A stretch of 64,000 nucleotides of DNA from an uncultured Mucispirillum sp. Lineage in GTDB: Bacteria; Chrysiogenota; Deferribacteres; Deferribacterales; Mucispirillaceae. The number at the start of each line of letters is the position of its first letter. Position 1 is the stretch's first letter. This document shows positions 1-9,263 of this stretch, piece by piece. A program made the translations under genes and the position numbers. The notes below the pieces were generated by a model, which saw only the letters and a program-made list of their open reading frames with translations, had not been told where the DNA came from and ran no database searches. The stretch spans positions 62,001 through 126,000 of the forward strand of contig CALUZC010000001.1 in assembly GCA_944325215.1 (NCBI GenBank), read 5' to 3'.

Positions 1-2
1 CT

Positions 3-1250
3 GCTTCTATGCTTGCTTACCCTGTATTTATGAAACCTGACGAAACAGCACAGTTTTTAATTGCAGGAAGAACAACATTAAAAGAAAGAGATAGAGATAG
101 TGTTACTGGTAAGCTTGAAGGTATAAAGTTAAATAATGCAGCTATGGACGATTTTGCAGCTTTTAATTTTGATGCAGCAAGGGTTAAATTTGAAAAAGCA
201 GCAGATGAACTTACAAATAATATTATTGTCCTTTATAACCTTGCACTTACTTATTTTAATTTAGGTGATAATGAAAAAGCTCAATCTATTATTGATAAAG
301 CTTTTGTTATAGATAAAAATAATGGTTATATCCACCTTATATCTGGTTTATTAAATTATAGAAAAGGTAACTATCCAGATGCTAAACTAAATTTTGACCA
401 GGCTAAAATTTATGCATCAAAAGTAATAAGTGAACAGTTAAACCCACGTGATGAAGATGTTATGCTTTTATACCTGGCAGTTTTAGCAGGGGAGAGAAAC
501 TCAAGAAGAAACGAAGCAGAAAGTATATTTAAAGATGAAAATAACGGCTTTGCAGCAACTATGGTTCTATTTATGGACTATTTTGATGATTATGACATTA
601 CTAAACTGGATAACCTTGAAAACTCGCCTATTTTTAGAGTAAGCCGAGTGAGAAATTTACTGGCATTAAGACATTTACCTGTTGAACAGTTTAAAGATGT
701 TGATGATGCTGATAGATATTATACTCTAGCATATAAATTTGCAATGCTGCAGCGTGGAGCAGCAAATGCTATACAGTTTAACTCGCGGTTTGCAAAAGAT
801 AAAGTTTATTTAAAAGATATGGTTTATTTTTCAATTTTTAAAAATGACAAAAATAATGGCTTGAAATATTTGCAGACTTTATCTAATATGGATTTTAGAT
901 ATTCTGAGCTTTATAAAGTATCCTTATATTATTTTACATGGCTTAGGGATTTTGTCAACGCTGAAGCATCATATGGCTCTCTTGATAGGCTTGGTTATAC
1001 TGACCAGACATCTTTTTTCTATATGCTTTTATATTTTCTTGTTAATTTTAACGAAACAAGGTTAAATAATTATTTGAAAATATATAATGATACATATGGG
1101 GCTGATTATAAATATGATTTAATAACTGCCTTAATGAATTTATATACTAAAAACATAAGCACATTTGATAGTATTATTAGGCGTCTTTTAAATCAAGACC
1201 CATATTTATTTGATAAAATGTTTATAGAGGTTAACTTTGAAAAATTTTAG
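3..1250 (+). CDS. TPR-repeat protein, 5' end outside the window
   Basis: The reading frame is open to the first bases of the window, so the apparent ATG at 9 is probably internal and the gene is 5'-truncated here. About 413 residues are visible. Residues 45-135 hold helical pairs with the spacing of tetratricopeptide repeats (for example 'LYNLALTYFNLGDNEKAQ'), and further helix-rich repeats continue to the C-terminus. TPR domains act as protein-protein scaffolds; nothing here names the partner. The next gene starts inside its last 14 bases, so the two are probably translationally coupled. No signal peptide can be judged because the N-terminus is missing. Confidence 0.75.
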   Translation, partial: ASMLAYPVFMKPDETAQFLIAGRTTLKERDRDSVTGKLEGIKLNNAAMDDFAAFNFDAARVKFEKAADELTNNIIVLYNLALTYFNLGDNEKAQSIIDKAFVIDKNNGYIHLISGLLNYRKGNYPDAKLNFDQAKIYASKVISEQLNPRDEDVMLLYLAVLAGERNSRRNEAESIFKDENNGFAATMVLFMDYFDDYDITKLDNLENSPIFRVSRVRNLLALRHLPVEQFKDVDDADRYYTLAYKFAMLQRGAANAIQFNSRFAKDKVYLKDMVYFSIFKNDKNNGLKYLQTLSNMDFRYSELYKVSLYYFTWLRDFVNAEASYGSLDRLGYTDQTSFFYMLLYFLVNFNETRLNNYLKIYNDTYGADYKYDLITALMNLYTKNISTFDSIIRRLLNQDPYLFDKMFIEVNFEKF

Positions 1251-1749
1251 AACAAATAAAACTTTTATAATATTACATATTTTTATTTTGGTTTTATTAA
1301 TTATTTATACCATTAATGATGTAAACAGGCAAAGTAATTTAAATGTAAAGCTCTTATCTGTGATGATAGTTATTGTTTTTGTAATGCTAATATCGTCATT
1401 ACTTAAAAAAGTTATTGTTACTGAAGATAATATTATTGTAAAAAGTTTATTTAAAACAACAACAATAGAAATTGATAAAATAGGCTATGGTTATGCAATT
1501 TCTGCAATGGGCAGGTTTGTATTAATTATAAATGATGGAACACATACTGCCATGATTTCATCATTAATGAATGGGTTTAATGAGATAGTAGCACTAGTGT
1601 CCAGTAAGATTGTTGAGGAAGAACGTAAAGCTTTTGATATTATCACAGAGAATTCTTTAAAAAGAAAGTATATAATATATACTTGTGTTATGCTTGTAAT
1701 AGTGGCACTTTTAATATACGGAAATATTACAAGTTATAATTTAATATAG
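1237..1749 (+). CDS. Small membrane protein with possible PH-like domain
   Basis: This is a 170-aa protein not recognised by name. Two hydrophobic segments near residues 8-26 and 38-56 form a hairpin, a soluble beta-rich stretch of about 80 residues follows, and a last membrane segment lies near residues 146-163. The arrangement resembles bacterial PH-domain membrane proteins, but that is inference. The start is a TTG at 1237 preceded by AGAGG six bases upstream; no ATG fits the conserved-looking N-terminus. It overlaps the TPR gene by 14 bases and probably shares its transcript. It converges on rsmI with about 34 bp between the stops. Confidence 0.6.
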   Translation: MKNFRTNKTFIILHIFILVLLIIYTINDVNRQSNLNVKLLSVMIVIVFVMLISSLLKKVIVTEDNIIVKSLFKTTTIEIDKIGYGYAISAMGRFVLIINDGTHTAMISSLMNGFNEIVALVSSKIVEEERKAFDIITENSLKRKYIIYTCVMLVIVALLIYGNITSYNLI

Positions 1750-1783
1750 ATAATTATTTTTTGAAGTTTTATAGTTATATATA

Positions 1784-2599
1784 CTACTTGTTTTGAACTT
1801 TATTTATAAGCTCATAGGCATCATTACGTTTAAGCCCTAAAGTTTTCATAACTTTTAATATATCTTTAGATGATAAACCATCACTTAATAATTCATTTAT
1901 TATCTTATTATAATCAAGTATTTGTTCATTATGCTGACTTGAATTATGCACTTTATTATTTACTACAATTACAAATTCACCCTTAATATTTACTTTTTCA
2001 ATATCTTCTTCATTATATATAAAAACAGTTTCTTCAAACATTTTTGTAGCTTCTCGTGTTACAGCAACAGGGGTAGGGAAGTAATTTAATAGCAATGTTA
2101 ATGTTTCTTTTACTCTATAGGGTGATTCATAAAATATAACTGGTGCATTAATAGATGTAAGTTCTTTTATTTCCTTCTCTTTATCATTTTTTTTATGTGG
2201 TAAAAACCCATGAAAATAAAAAGATGAACCACTAAATCCTGAAGCTATAAGCCCATGAATTAATGCTGTAGGACCTTGTATTATTTCATATTCCAGCCCA
2301 TTTTTTATTACTTCCTGTATGACAACAGCACCTGGGTCAGAAATACAGGGCATACCAGCTTCACTGATTAATGCAACATTATCACCATTTAAAAGGCATT
2401 CCATTAATGATTTTGAAGCCTGTTTTTCATTATCTTTATAGTATGATTTACATGGTTTTTTAATATTTAATGCATTTAAAAGGTTAAGGGCAGTTCTAGT
2501 ATCTTCAGCAAATATTACATTTGCTGAAGATAATGCATTAACTGCCCGTTTGGAAATATCTGATAAATTACCAATGGGAGTGCCAATAATATATAACAT
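1784..2599 (-). CDS. rsmI: 16S rRNA (cytidine-1402-2'-O)-methyltransferase RsmI
   Basis: RsmI methylates the ribose 2'-OH of C1402 in 16S rRNA, next to the decoding centre, using S-adenosylmethionine. The 271-aa product starts with the family signature 'YIIGTPIGNLSDIS' and has 'FAEDTRTALNLLN' near residue 30, 'ISEAGMPCISDPGA' near residue 80 and 'FYESPYRV' near residue 155, all typical of the tetrapyrrole-methylase fold in this family. Length is normal. It is the last gene of the minus-strand operon and starts one base after the trxB stop. The C-terminal 50 residues form the usual small helical domain. Confidence 0.95.
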   Translation of the reverse strand: MLYIIGTPIGNLSDISKRAVNALSSANVIFAEDTRTALNLLNALNIKKPCKSYYKDNEKQASKSLMECLLNGDNVALISEAGMPCISDPGAVVIQEVIKNGLEYEIIQGPTALIHGLIASGFSGSSFYFHGFLPHKKNDKEKEIKELTSINAPVIFYESPYRVKETLTLLLNYFPTPVAVTREATKMFEETVFIYNEEDIEKVNIKGEFVIVVNNKVHNSSQHNEQILDYNKIINELLSDGLSSKDILKVMKTLGLKRNDAYELINKVQNK

Positions 2600-2600
2600 A

Positions 2601-3557
2601 TTAAGCTTTTAGCTCTTCATTTATATATTTTTCTGCCATTTTAGCAGCAACTGCACCATCAGAAGCAGCAGTTACTACCTGCATAAGTCCTTTTTTACGA
2701 ACATCACCTGCTGCAAAAATACCTTCAATATTTGTTTTAGTATCTTCACCAGCTTTTATAAAGCCACCATTTGTAAGTTCTAAAAGGTCTGTAAAAATAT
2801 CGGTATTAGCGTCCCAGCCTATAAATTCAAAAATACCATCGCATTTATAGTCAACTATCTCACCAGTTTCTCTGTTTTCTAGTTTTACACCAGTTACAGT
2901 GTTTTCTCCAACCACTTCATTTACCACATAAGGTGTCATTAAATGGATTTTTTCATTTTCTTTTGCACGCTGTTGTATTATTTTTGCTGCACGAAACTCA
3001 TTTCTTCTATGAACTATTGTAACTTTTGAAGCAAATTTTGTTAAATATATTCCTTCTTCTAAAGCAGAATCACCACCACCAATAACTATAACTTCCTTAT
3101 TTCTAAAAAAACCACCATCACATGTGGCACAAAATGATATACCTCTGCCAATAAAATTTTGTTCGTTTTTAGCTTCTGTTTTTTTAGGTTTAGAGCCTGT
3201 TGCAATTATTAATGCTTTACATTTAATTTTTCTACCGTCTTCTAAAATAACAGTTTTCCATACACCTTCATCTATAACTTCTACGCAGTTGCCCTGCCTT
3301 AATATTGCTCCAAATTTTTGAGCATGTTTTACGAATTTATCTGTTATTTCATGACCTAGAACAGGTTCAGTAAAACCAGGGTAGTTTTCAATATGCTCAG
3401 TAATAGCCATATTGCCACCGGGGAAGTTTTTTTCTAAAATAAGCACAGAAAGGGCATCTCTTGCTGCATACATTCCAGCAGAGCAGCCTGCAGGCCCACC
3501 ACCAAGTATAATAACATCATAGCTTTCTGCTAAATCTTTGTTAAAAAAGTTTTCCAT
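2601..3557 (-). CDS. trxB: Thioredoxin reductase
   Basis: A low-molecular-weight flavoprotein that passes electrons from NADPH to thioredoxin. Two dinucleotide-binding motifs are seen, 'ILGGGPAGCSAGMYAA' near the N-terminus for FAD and 'VIGGGDSALEE' for NADPH, with the redox-active pair 'CATC' between them near residue 140. The C-terminal FAD motif is 'GIFAAGDV'. An in-frame ATG lies four codons upstream, but GGAGGG sits just before the chosen ATG at 3557, which also overlaps the preceding stop by one base (TAATG), so I prefer the 318-aa form. It lies between a cysteine-free thioredoxin-like gene and rsmI. Confidence 0.95.
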   Translation of the reverse strand: MENFFNKDLAESYDVIILGGGPAGCSAGMYAARDALSVLILEKNFPGGNMAITEHIENYPGFTEPVLGHEITDKFVKHAQKFGAILRQGNCVEVIDEGVWKTVILEDGRKIKCKALIIATGSKPKKTEAKNEQNFIGRGISFCATCDGGFFRNKEVIVIGGGDSALEEGIYLTKFASKVTIVHRRNEFRAAKIIQQRAKENEKIHLMTPYVVNEVVGENTVTGVKLENRETGEIVDYKCDGIFEFIGWDANTDIFTDLLELTNGGFIKAGEDTKTNIEGIFAAGDVRKKGLMQVVTAASDGAVAAKMAEKYINEELKA

Positions 3558-4111
3558 TAGTCCCTCCATAAAATTTGCTGCACTTTATCAGCACTGCCAA
3601 TTTTTGTTTCATAAATCACTCTATTATCAGAGCTAATAACATACAAATGTGGCCAGCTTCTTATCCCATAATCTTTACCAGCTTTTTTAGTATCAGCAGC
3701 AAATATTATATTTTTATAATTTAAATAATCTTCTTCCCCTAAAAGATTATTTAATTCTTCAACAGTATCATAACCTTGTGCTATTACTATAACTTGAGCA
3801 AGTCCTTTATCCTGCAGTATTTTAAACCCAGCAAGAGCTCGTTTATATGTAGTATTAATTATATAATTGGAGAAAAAAGTATGTTTTTTATAAAAAACTA
3901 CAACTTTTGCCCCCATTATTTCATTCATCTTAAAACTTTCCCCGTTATATGCATAAAGGGTAAGTTCTGGTGCCTGAGTACCTATTTCTAAAGGACTGTT
4001 AAGCCTGTATATATTTAAAGCAGCAAAAGCAATTGCAACAACAGCAAAAATATATACATTTTTGCCAGCAAATATTCTTCTAAAATACGGCTGCTTATTT
4101 TCAAATGCCAT
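3557..4111 (-). CDS. Membrane-anchored thioredoxin-fold protein without cysteines
   Basis: The 184-aa product has one N-terminal membrane helix (about residues 19-35) followed by a TlpA/peroxiredoxin-like sequence: 'GTQAPELTLYAYNGES' is the usual strand entry of AhpC/TSA-type domains, and 'SWPHLYVISSDNRVIYE' matches the cis-proline strand. Where the CxxC would follow the first core strand the sequence reads 'FYKKHTFFSNYI', and there is no cysteine anywhere in the protein. It therefore cannot be a dithiol oxidoreductase; a structural, binding or chaperone role is inferred. It sits between valS and trxB with one-base overlaps on both sides, so it is co-translated with trxB. Confidence 0.7.
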   Translation of the reverse strand: MAFENKQPYFRRIFAGKNVYIFAVVAIAFAALNIYRLNSPLEIGTQAPELTLYAYNGESFKMNEIMGAKVVVFYKKHTFFSNYIINTTYKRALAGFKILQDKGLAQVIVIAQGYDTVEELNNLLGEEDYLNYKNIIFAADTKKAGKDYGIRSWPHLYVISSDNRVIYETKIGSADKVQQILWRD

Positions 4112-6738
4112 TATTTTTGTAATCCTTTTAAAGCTTCATTTATTTTTTCAAGCCTAGCTTTAGCTTCTTCAAAAGTCTTTTTATCTTTTTCTATAACATG
4201 AGCAGGTGCTTTTGCTAAATAGCCTTGATTTTGAAGCTTTCCACCGTAAAGATTTACATCTTTTTCTACAGCTTTTCTCTCTTTTTCAAGCCTTGAAATT
4301 TCTTCTGCCACATTAACTGCACCTTCTAATGATACCATAACCTCAAAACCATTACCAACGCTTTTTGCACAGTCTTTTGGTGCTTCTTCATTATAAAACA
4401 CAGCTTCAGCTTTACCCATTTTCATAATTAATGGGCTTTCTGATTTAAAAAGTGATAATGCATTATTATCCTGCGTTGTTATATATATTTTTAAAAGAGC
4501 AGCAGGTGTAACATTATATTCACCTCTAATATTTCTTATTAAGTTAATAGCTTCAATAATTTTATCAATACCTTTTTCTTCATTTTCAAAATTGTATCCT
4601 AAATTATCAGGATAAGTTTCATACATTATTGTTTCTTTTCCTGTTAATGTTTGGTAAATATGCTCTGTTACAAAAGGAATATATGGGTGTAATGCTATTA
4701 ATGATTTTTCTAAAACATAGGCTGCAGTAGCAAGTGCCTGTTCTTTTTCTTCAATGCTTCCTTTAAACATTCTATCTTTTATTAACTCTAAATACCAGTC
4801 GCAAAATGTTAGCCAGAAAAACTGGTAAAGCTCGTTTGCACCTTCGTTAATACCATATGTATTAATTGCTTGAGATGCTTTTTTAGCTGCACTTTGAAGC
4901 TTCATTAATATCCATTTATCAACACTTGTAAGTTTGCTTTCATCAATTGCAGGGATATTATCGCCAAGATTCATAAGTATAAATCTTGATGCATTCCATA
5001 TTTTATTAATAAAGTTACGGTATCCCTCAACTCTATCAACATTCATTTTAATATCTCTGCCTTGTGCTGCAAATATGGCAAGTGTAAAGCGAAATGCATC
5101 AGCGCCATATTTATCAATTAAAATAAGTGGGTCAATAACATTACCTTTAGATTTAGACATTTTTTGCCCCTTTTCATCTCGCACAAGGGCATGCAGATAT
5201 ACATCTTTAAATGGAACATCGTCCATAAATTTAATACCCATCATCATCATTCTTGCAACCCAGAAGAATAGTATATCAAAGCCTGTAACAAGTGTAGAAG
5301 TAGGGTAGAATTTTTTAAGCAAATCAGTTTTTTCAGGATAACCCATTGTAGAAAATGGCCATAATGATGAAGAAAACCATGTATCTAACACATCTTCATC
5401 TTGAGATATATTAGTAGAGCCACATTTTTCGCATTTTTCCACATCGTTTTTTGCAACTGTAATATGAGAGCAGTCATGGCAGTGCCATGCAGGTATCCTA
5501 TGCCCCCACCATATTTGACGAGAAATACACCAGTCACGAATATTGTTCATCCATTCAAAAAATGTATTTTCCCATTGTTTTGGTATAAGCTTAATTTTAC
5601 CAGTTTGCACAGCTTCAACTGCTTTTTCTGCCAGTGGTTTTGTTTTTACAAACCACTGCATAGAAACCCTAGGCTCAATAGTAGAAGAACACCTGTAACA
5701 ACAGCCAACATTATGTTTTAATGGCTCTATTTTTTCTACTAATCCTAATTCTTTAAATTTTTCTATAACTTTTTTACGGGCATCTAAAATATCAAGTCCT
5801 TCAAATTCATCATAGAAATTGCCACATATTTTATTGTTTTCATCAATACAAACTATTTCTTCTAAATTGTGGCGTTTACCTGCTGCAAAGTCGTTTTGGT
5901 CGTGTGCTGGTGTAATTTTAACACAGCCTGTTCCATATTCAGTTTCCACAAATTCATCAGCAATAATAGGTATTTTTCTATTGATAAGTGGAAGAATAAT
6001 ATTTTTGCCTACTAAATGTTTATATCTTTCATCATCAGGGTGCACTGCAACAGCAGTATCACCAAGATATGTTTCTGGGCGTGTTGTAGCAATTTCTAAA
6101 AATTCATTACTATTTTCTATAGGGTATTTTAAATGGTATAAAAAGTCGTCCTTTTCTGTAAACTCTACTTCAATATCACTTAAAGCAGTGTGGCATCTTG
6201 CACACCAGTTTACCATGTAGTTTGACCTGTATATTAATCCTTCTTTATAAAGAGTATAAAAAACTTCCCTTACAGCCTGAGATAAGCCTTCGTCCATTGT
6301 AAAACGTTCTCTATCCCAGTCACAGCTAGAACCTAATGCTTTTAACTGGCTTATAATTGTGCCACCAGATTCTCTTTTTTGCTGCCATACTCTTTCAATA
6401 AATGCTTCTCTTCCAAGGTCATACCTAGTTTTACCTTCTTGTGCAATAATTTTTTCAACAACATTTTGTGTGGCAATACCAGCATGGTCAGTTCCAGGCA
6501 TCCATAAAACTTCATAGCCTTTCATTCTTTTATACCTTGCTAATATATCTTGTATAGTCTCATCAAGAGCATGCCCCATATGAAGCGAACCTGTAACATT
6601 TGGTGGCGGTATAACTATTGAATAAGGTTCTTTTTCAGAGTATTCATCTGCATGAAATAATTTTTTTTCTAACCAAAATTCGTATATACTCTTTTCATAT
6701 TCTGCAGGGTTTATTCTGCTTGACAATTCTTTTGCCAT
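4111..6738 (-). CDS. valS: Valyl-tRNA synthetase
   Basis: Class Ia aminoacyl-tRNA synthetase charging tRNA-Val, with an editing domain for mischarged threonine. The signature 'HMGH' appears near residue 55 and 'KMSKSKGN' near residue 525, together forming the ATP site. Cysteine pairs in the middle ('CARCH', 'CCYRC', 'CHDC', 'CEKC') look like zinc-binding modules. A C-terminal coiled coil (last 65 residues, 'EEISRLEKERKAVEKD') is the usual tRNA-binding arm. The start at 6738 is chosen over the ATG four codons upstream because GGAG lies six bases before it. Its stop overlaps the next ATG by one base. Confidence 0.95.
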   Translation of the reverse strand: MAKELSSRINPAEYEKSIYEFWLEKKLFHADEYSEKEPYSIVIPPPNVTGSLHMGHALDETIQDILARYKRMKGYEVLWMPGTDHAGIATQNVVEKIIAQEGKTRYDLGREAFIERVWQQKRESGGTIISQLKALGSSCDWDRERFTMDEGLSQAVREVFYTLYKEGLIYRSNYMVNWCARCHTALSDIEVEFTEKDDFLYHLKYPIENSNEFLEIATTRPETYLGDTAVAVHPDDERYKHLVGKNIILPLINRKIPIIADEFVETEYGTGCVKITPAHDQNDFAAGKRHNLEEIVCIDENNKICGNFYDEFEGLDILDARKKVIEKFKELGLVEKIEPLKHNVGCCYRCSSTIEPRVSMQWFVKTKPLAEKAVEAVQTGKIKLIPKQWENTFFEWMNNIRDWCISRQIWWGHRIPAWHCHDCSHITVAKNDVEKCEKCGSTNISQDEDVLDTWFSSSLWPFSTMGYPEKTDLLKKFYPTSTLVTGFDILFFWVARMMMMGIKFMDDVPFKDVYLHALVRDEKGQKMSKSKGNVIDPLILIDKYGADAFRFTLAIFAAQGRDIKMNVDRVEGYRNFINKIWNASRFILMNLGDNIPAIDESKLTSVDKWILMKLQSAAKKASQAINTYGINEGANELYQFFWLTFCDWYLELIKDRMFKGSIEEKEQALATAAYVLEKSLIALHPYIPFVTEHIYQTLTGKETIMYETYPDNLGYNFENEEKGIDKIIEAINLIRNIRGEYNVTPAALLKIYITTQDNNALSLFKSESPLIMKMGKAEAVFYNEEAPKDCAKSVGNGFEVMVSLEGAVNVAEEISRLEKERKAVEKDVNLYGGKLQNQGYLAKAPAHVIEKDKKTFEEAKARLEKINEALKGLQK

Positions 6739-6758
6739 TTTTTTCTCCATTTTACATA

Positions 6759-7175
6759 TTATTTCACAGTTATTGTTCTTGAATTATTACTGTTAACCTT
6801 GAAGTTTACTATTTTATAGTTTTTTATATATTTTTCAATATTAAATTTATCTGCCCATTCTATTAAAATGGTAGCATTTTCAGTTAATGTGTCATAGAAA
6901 CCTATCATATCAAGTTCAATTTCTTCCTGCATTCTGTATAAATCAAAGTGAATTATAAGCCCACTTTCTGTTTCATACCTGTTTTCAATTGAAAAAGTAG
7001 GGCTGCTTACATTATCATATAAACCACATGATTCTACAAAATATTTTGTAAATGTAGTTTTACCAGCACCAATTTCACCAATTAAAAAAATAATACTATT
7101 CTTTAAATCATTGACCAGCTTTTTAGCAATTTCTTTTGTTTCTTCTACATCATTTACAATAAACTCATTACTCAT
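6759..7175 (-). CDS. tsaE: tRNA t6A-biosynthesis ATPase TsaE
   Basis: TsaE is the small ATPase that works with TsaB and TsaD to put threonylcarbamoyl on A37 of ANN-decoding tRNAs. The 138-aa length is normal, with a Walker A 'GEIGAGKTT' near residue 33 and the family motif 'VSSPTFSIENRYE' near residue 57, followed by 'HFDLYRM' and 'LIEWADKF'. The start overlaps the nnr stop in an ATGA. Its partner tsaB is elsewhere in this window, at 28973. Confidence 0.93.
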   Translation of the reverse strand: MSNEFIVNDVEETKEIAKKLVNDLKNSIIFLIGEIGAGKTTFTKYFVESCGLYDNVSSPTFSIENRYETESGLIIHFDLYRMQEEIELDMIGFYDTLTENATILIEWADKFNIEKYIKNYKIVNFKVNSNNSRTITVK

Positions 7176-8647
7176 TTATACACCTTTTTATAATACTTGA
7201 TAATATCTGTAATTAAAAGGGAAGAAGGGTGATTTTTTTTAACTGCATATTCTGCTGCTTTACCTAGTGTATAAACAGCTAAAATACATGCATGCTCAAT
7301 TAAATATCCTTGAGCAATATATGAGGCAATAAGCCCAGTTAATGCATCACCACTGCCACCTTTTGAAAGTGCAGTATTACCTTTATTTAAAATATATATA
7401 TTTTTATTTGGTATGGCAATAATAGTATCTGCTGATTTTAATACAAGCGTAATATTATATTTATCTGCAAATTCTTTTGCCATACTTACTTTATTTTTAA
7501 TGATTTCTTCCACAGTGCAGTTTACAAGCTTTGCAAATTCTTTTAGGTGTGGTGTTATAACAGTATCTACTTTTATTCTAGATAAAATATCAAGGTTAAT
7601 ATTATTAATACCATCTGCATCAATTATTAATGGTTTATTTATATTATATATTACATCACATATAAATTCTTTAATATTTTCCTGCTGAGTCATACCATTA
7701 CCAATAGCAGCACATGATGCATTTGTATTAATAAATTCATATACTACATATGGGCAGTTATAATCAAATTCTTTCGTCATAACTTCTGGTATATCTGAAA
7801 TAAAGTTTCTATGTAGCTCATTAGGGTGCATAACTGTTACAAGCCCACAGCCTGATTTTAGTGCAGAAATAGCAGTAATTTTTACTGCTCCTGCCATATT
7901 AATAGAGCCACCAATGGATACAACTCTGCCAAATGTTCCTTTATGAGCATCTTTTTCCCGTTTTTTAAAGACTGGTATATTCTTTTTATTTATAAATATA
8001 CTATGTTCATATTTTTCAATATGCTTTTTAGGTATTGTAATATCTGCCACCTTAATTTTACCTGCATATTTTTTAGCAGGGTATAAACATAGGCAGTATT
8101 TTAAACATGAAAAAGTGACTGTATAATCAGCATTTATAACATTATTATCTACAAAAGCATTATCAGCATATAAACCTGATGGAATATCAATAGAAACTTT
8201 AACAGCTTTAGATTTATTTGCCATTGTAATGATTTTATCATAAATACCTTGAACTTCTCTTTTTAATCCAATACCAAAAAGACCATCTATAATAATATCA
8301 TACTCATCTAATGAATTAAGTTCTTCAAAGTTCCTTAATGGAATTTCAAAGTTTTTTAATATGTCAAGGTTTGTTTTAGATGATGATTTATAGTTATTAT
8401 CATCGCCAGTATAATATATATGGACATTGTAATTATTTTGCAGTAAATGTCTTGCCGTTGCAAAACCATCACCACCATTATTTCCAGGCCCTGCTAAAAC
8501 TGCTATTTTATCATATTTTTTGACTATTTTTTTTACTAAGTTATAAACAGCAGTGCCAGCATTTTCCATTAAAATATCTTCAGTGTAGCCAATCTCTTTT
8601 GCAGATTGTTCCATAGAGTATATTTCACTGCTTTTTAAAATATACAT
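7172..8647 (-). CDS. nnr: Bifunctional NAD(P)H-hydrate epimerase / ADP-dependent dehydratase
   Basis: Repairs hydrated NADH and NADPH. The N-terminal half (about residues 1-210) is the YjeF-N epimerase with 'VAGPGNNGGDGFATARHL'; the C-terminal half is the ribokinase-like YjeF-C dehydratase, with 'DADGINNI' and 'KGGSGDALTGLIASYIAQG', the latter being its nucleotide-binding and catalytic signature. The 491-aa length is typical of the fused form. The ATG at 8647 follows AAGGA. It follows a UPF0434 gene by a few bases and overlaps tsaE by four, so all belong to one transcript. Confidence 0.95.
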   Translation of the reverse strand: MYILKSSEIYSMEQSAKEIGYTEDILMENAGTAVYNLVKKIVKKYDKIAVLAGPGNNGGDGFATARHLLQNNYNVHIYYTGDDNNYKSSSKTNLDILKNFEIPLRNFEELNSLDEYDIIIDGLFGIGLKREVQGIYDKIITMANKSKAVKVSIDIPSGLYADNAFVDNNVINADYTVTFSCLKYCLCLYPAKKYAGKIKVADITIPKKHIEKYEHSIFINKKNIPVFKKREKDAHKGTFGRVVSIGGSINMAGAVKITAISALKSGCGLVTVMHPNELHRNFISDIPEVMTKEFDYNCPYVVYEFINTNASCAAIGNGMTQQENIKEFICDVIYNINKPLIIDADGINNINLDILSRIKVDTVITPHLKEFAKLVNCTVEEIIKNKVSMAKEFADKYNITLVLKSADTIIAIPNKNIYILNKGNTALSKGGSGDALTGLIASYIAQGYLIEHACILAVYTLGKAAEYAVKKNHPSSLLITDIIKYYKKVYK

Positions 8648-8650
8648 ATA

Positions 8651-8833
8651 CTATTCCTTTTCTATATCACAAGAATTTACAGCACTATCTATAAGCATAA
8701 TTGGCATATTATTATCGATTTTATAAGCAAGATGACAGTTATCACATATAATATACTCTTGATTTTTAGAAAGCCTTATTTCTCCCTTACACTTTGGGCA
8801 AATAAGTATATCAAGCAGTTCACTATCAAGCAT
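8651..8833 (-). CDS. UPF0434/Trm112-like zinc-ribbon protein
   Basis: A 60-aa protein of the YcaR/Trm112 type. 'LDILICPKCKGEI' is the family opening, with CxxC near residues 10-13, and a second CxxC, 'CDNC', lies about 20 residues later; both would hold zinc. 'AYKIDNNMPIML' matches the conserved ending '-YPI-dgIPvmL'. The ATG at 8833 has GGGAG nine bases upstream, so the seven-codon TTG-started extension is rejected. Trm112 proteins activate methyltransferases in eukaryotes and archaea; the bacterial role is less certain. It is the first gene of the minus-strand operon. Confidence 0.8.
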   Translation of the reverse strand: MLDSELLDILICPKCKGEIRLSKNQEYIICDNCHLAYKIDNNMPIMLIDSAVNSCDIEKE

Positions 8834-8871
8834 AAAAAAATACTCCCACATCAACAGGCTAATTTAGCCAA

Positions 8872-8901
8872 AATATATTTTATCAATACTGCATTTCTCA
8901 A
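8872..8901 (-). promoter_or_regulatory. Candidate sigma-70 promoter of the minus-strand operon
   Basis: Read on the minus strand, TTGAGA (8896-8901) and TATATT (8872-8877) are 18 bp apart, placing a start near 8865, about 30 bases upstream of the first ATG at 8833. No other gene lies between this and the tRNA. It is a match by eye in AT-rich DNA, so confidence is moderate. Confidence 0.4.
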
Positions 8902-8944
8902 GAAAGAATATCTTAAGTAGAAAGTTGTTGATAATAAAAAAGGA

Positions 8945-9017
8945 AGCGGGCAGCGGGACTTGAACCCGTGACCTAAAGCTTGGGAAGCTTCCACTCTACC
9001 AACTGAGCTATGCCCGC
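8945..9017 (-). tRNA. tRNA-Gly, anticodon CCC
   Basis: On the minus strand a full 73-nt cloverleaf folds. The acceptor pairs GCGGGCA with TGCCCGC, the D arm is GCTC-AGTTGGTA-GAGT, the anticodon arm is GAAGC-TTCCCAA-GCTTT with anticodon CCC at positions 34-36, and the T arm contains GGTTCAAGTCC. The first anticodon-stem pair and one D-stem pair are G-U wobbles. The 3' CCA is not encoded and must be added. It reads GGG, a rare codon in such an AT-rich genome. A run of seven T follows the 3' end. Confidence 0.95.
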
Positions 9018-9263
9018 AACTACAAAAATACAGTGTATAGTTCTATATAATATTTTTTTTAAAAATACAATAGAAAAGTTAATTAATTTAATAAATATAT
9101 ATTTTATTTCATAATATTATTGTGCTGTTATAAAGAATTGATTTAGTATTACCTAAAAATATAATTATTCCATAAAATTATTTTATATTTATATTGATAG
9201 TATTATAATGTATTATAATATAATATATTGATAAATAAGCATAATATTTATTAAAAAAATTTA
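9018..9263. other. AT-rich intergenic region with no recognisable gene
   Basis: The space between the tRNA and the large lipoprotein gene is about 310 bp. This part is almost pure A and T with repeated ATTATAAT/TAATAT words around 9190-9240. I see no open reading frame, RNA fold or terminator that I would defend. It probably holds the tRNA promoter (reading left) and upstream elements of the lipoprotein promoter (reading right). Curved, easily melted DNA is likely from the A and T tracts. Confidence 0.5.

Noticed and set aside
1750-1783. A bidirectional terminator between the convergent genes at 1749 and 1784
   Set aside because: The gap has T-runs but no stem that I could pair convincingly.
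3557-4111. A pseudogene explanation for the cysteine-free thioredoxin-like gene
   Set aside because: The frame, the start and both one-base overlaps with neighbours are intact, and the fold-determining strands are kept, so decay is unlikely.
5401-6220. Plus-strand open frames opposite valS
   Set aside because: valS motifs and zinc cysteine pairs are continuous on the minus strand; the opposite frames are Ser/Phe/Ile-rich shadows.
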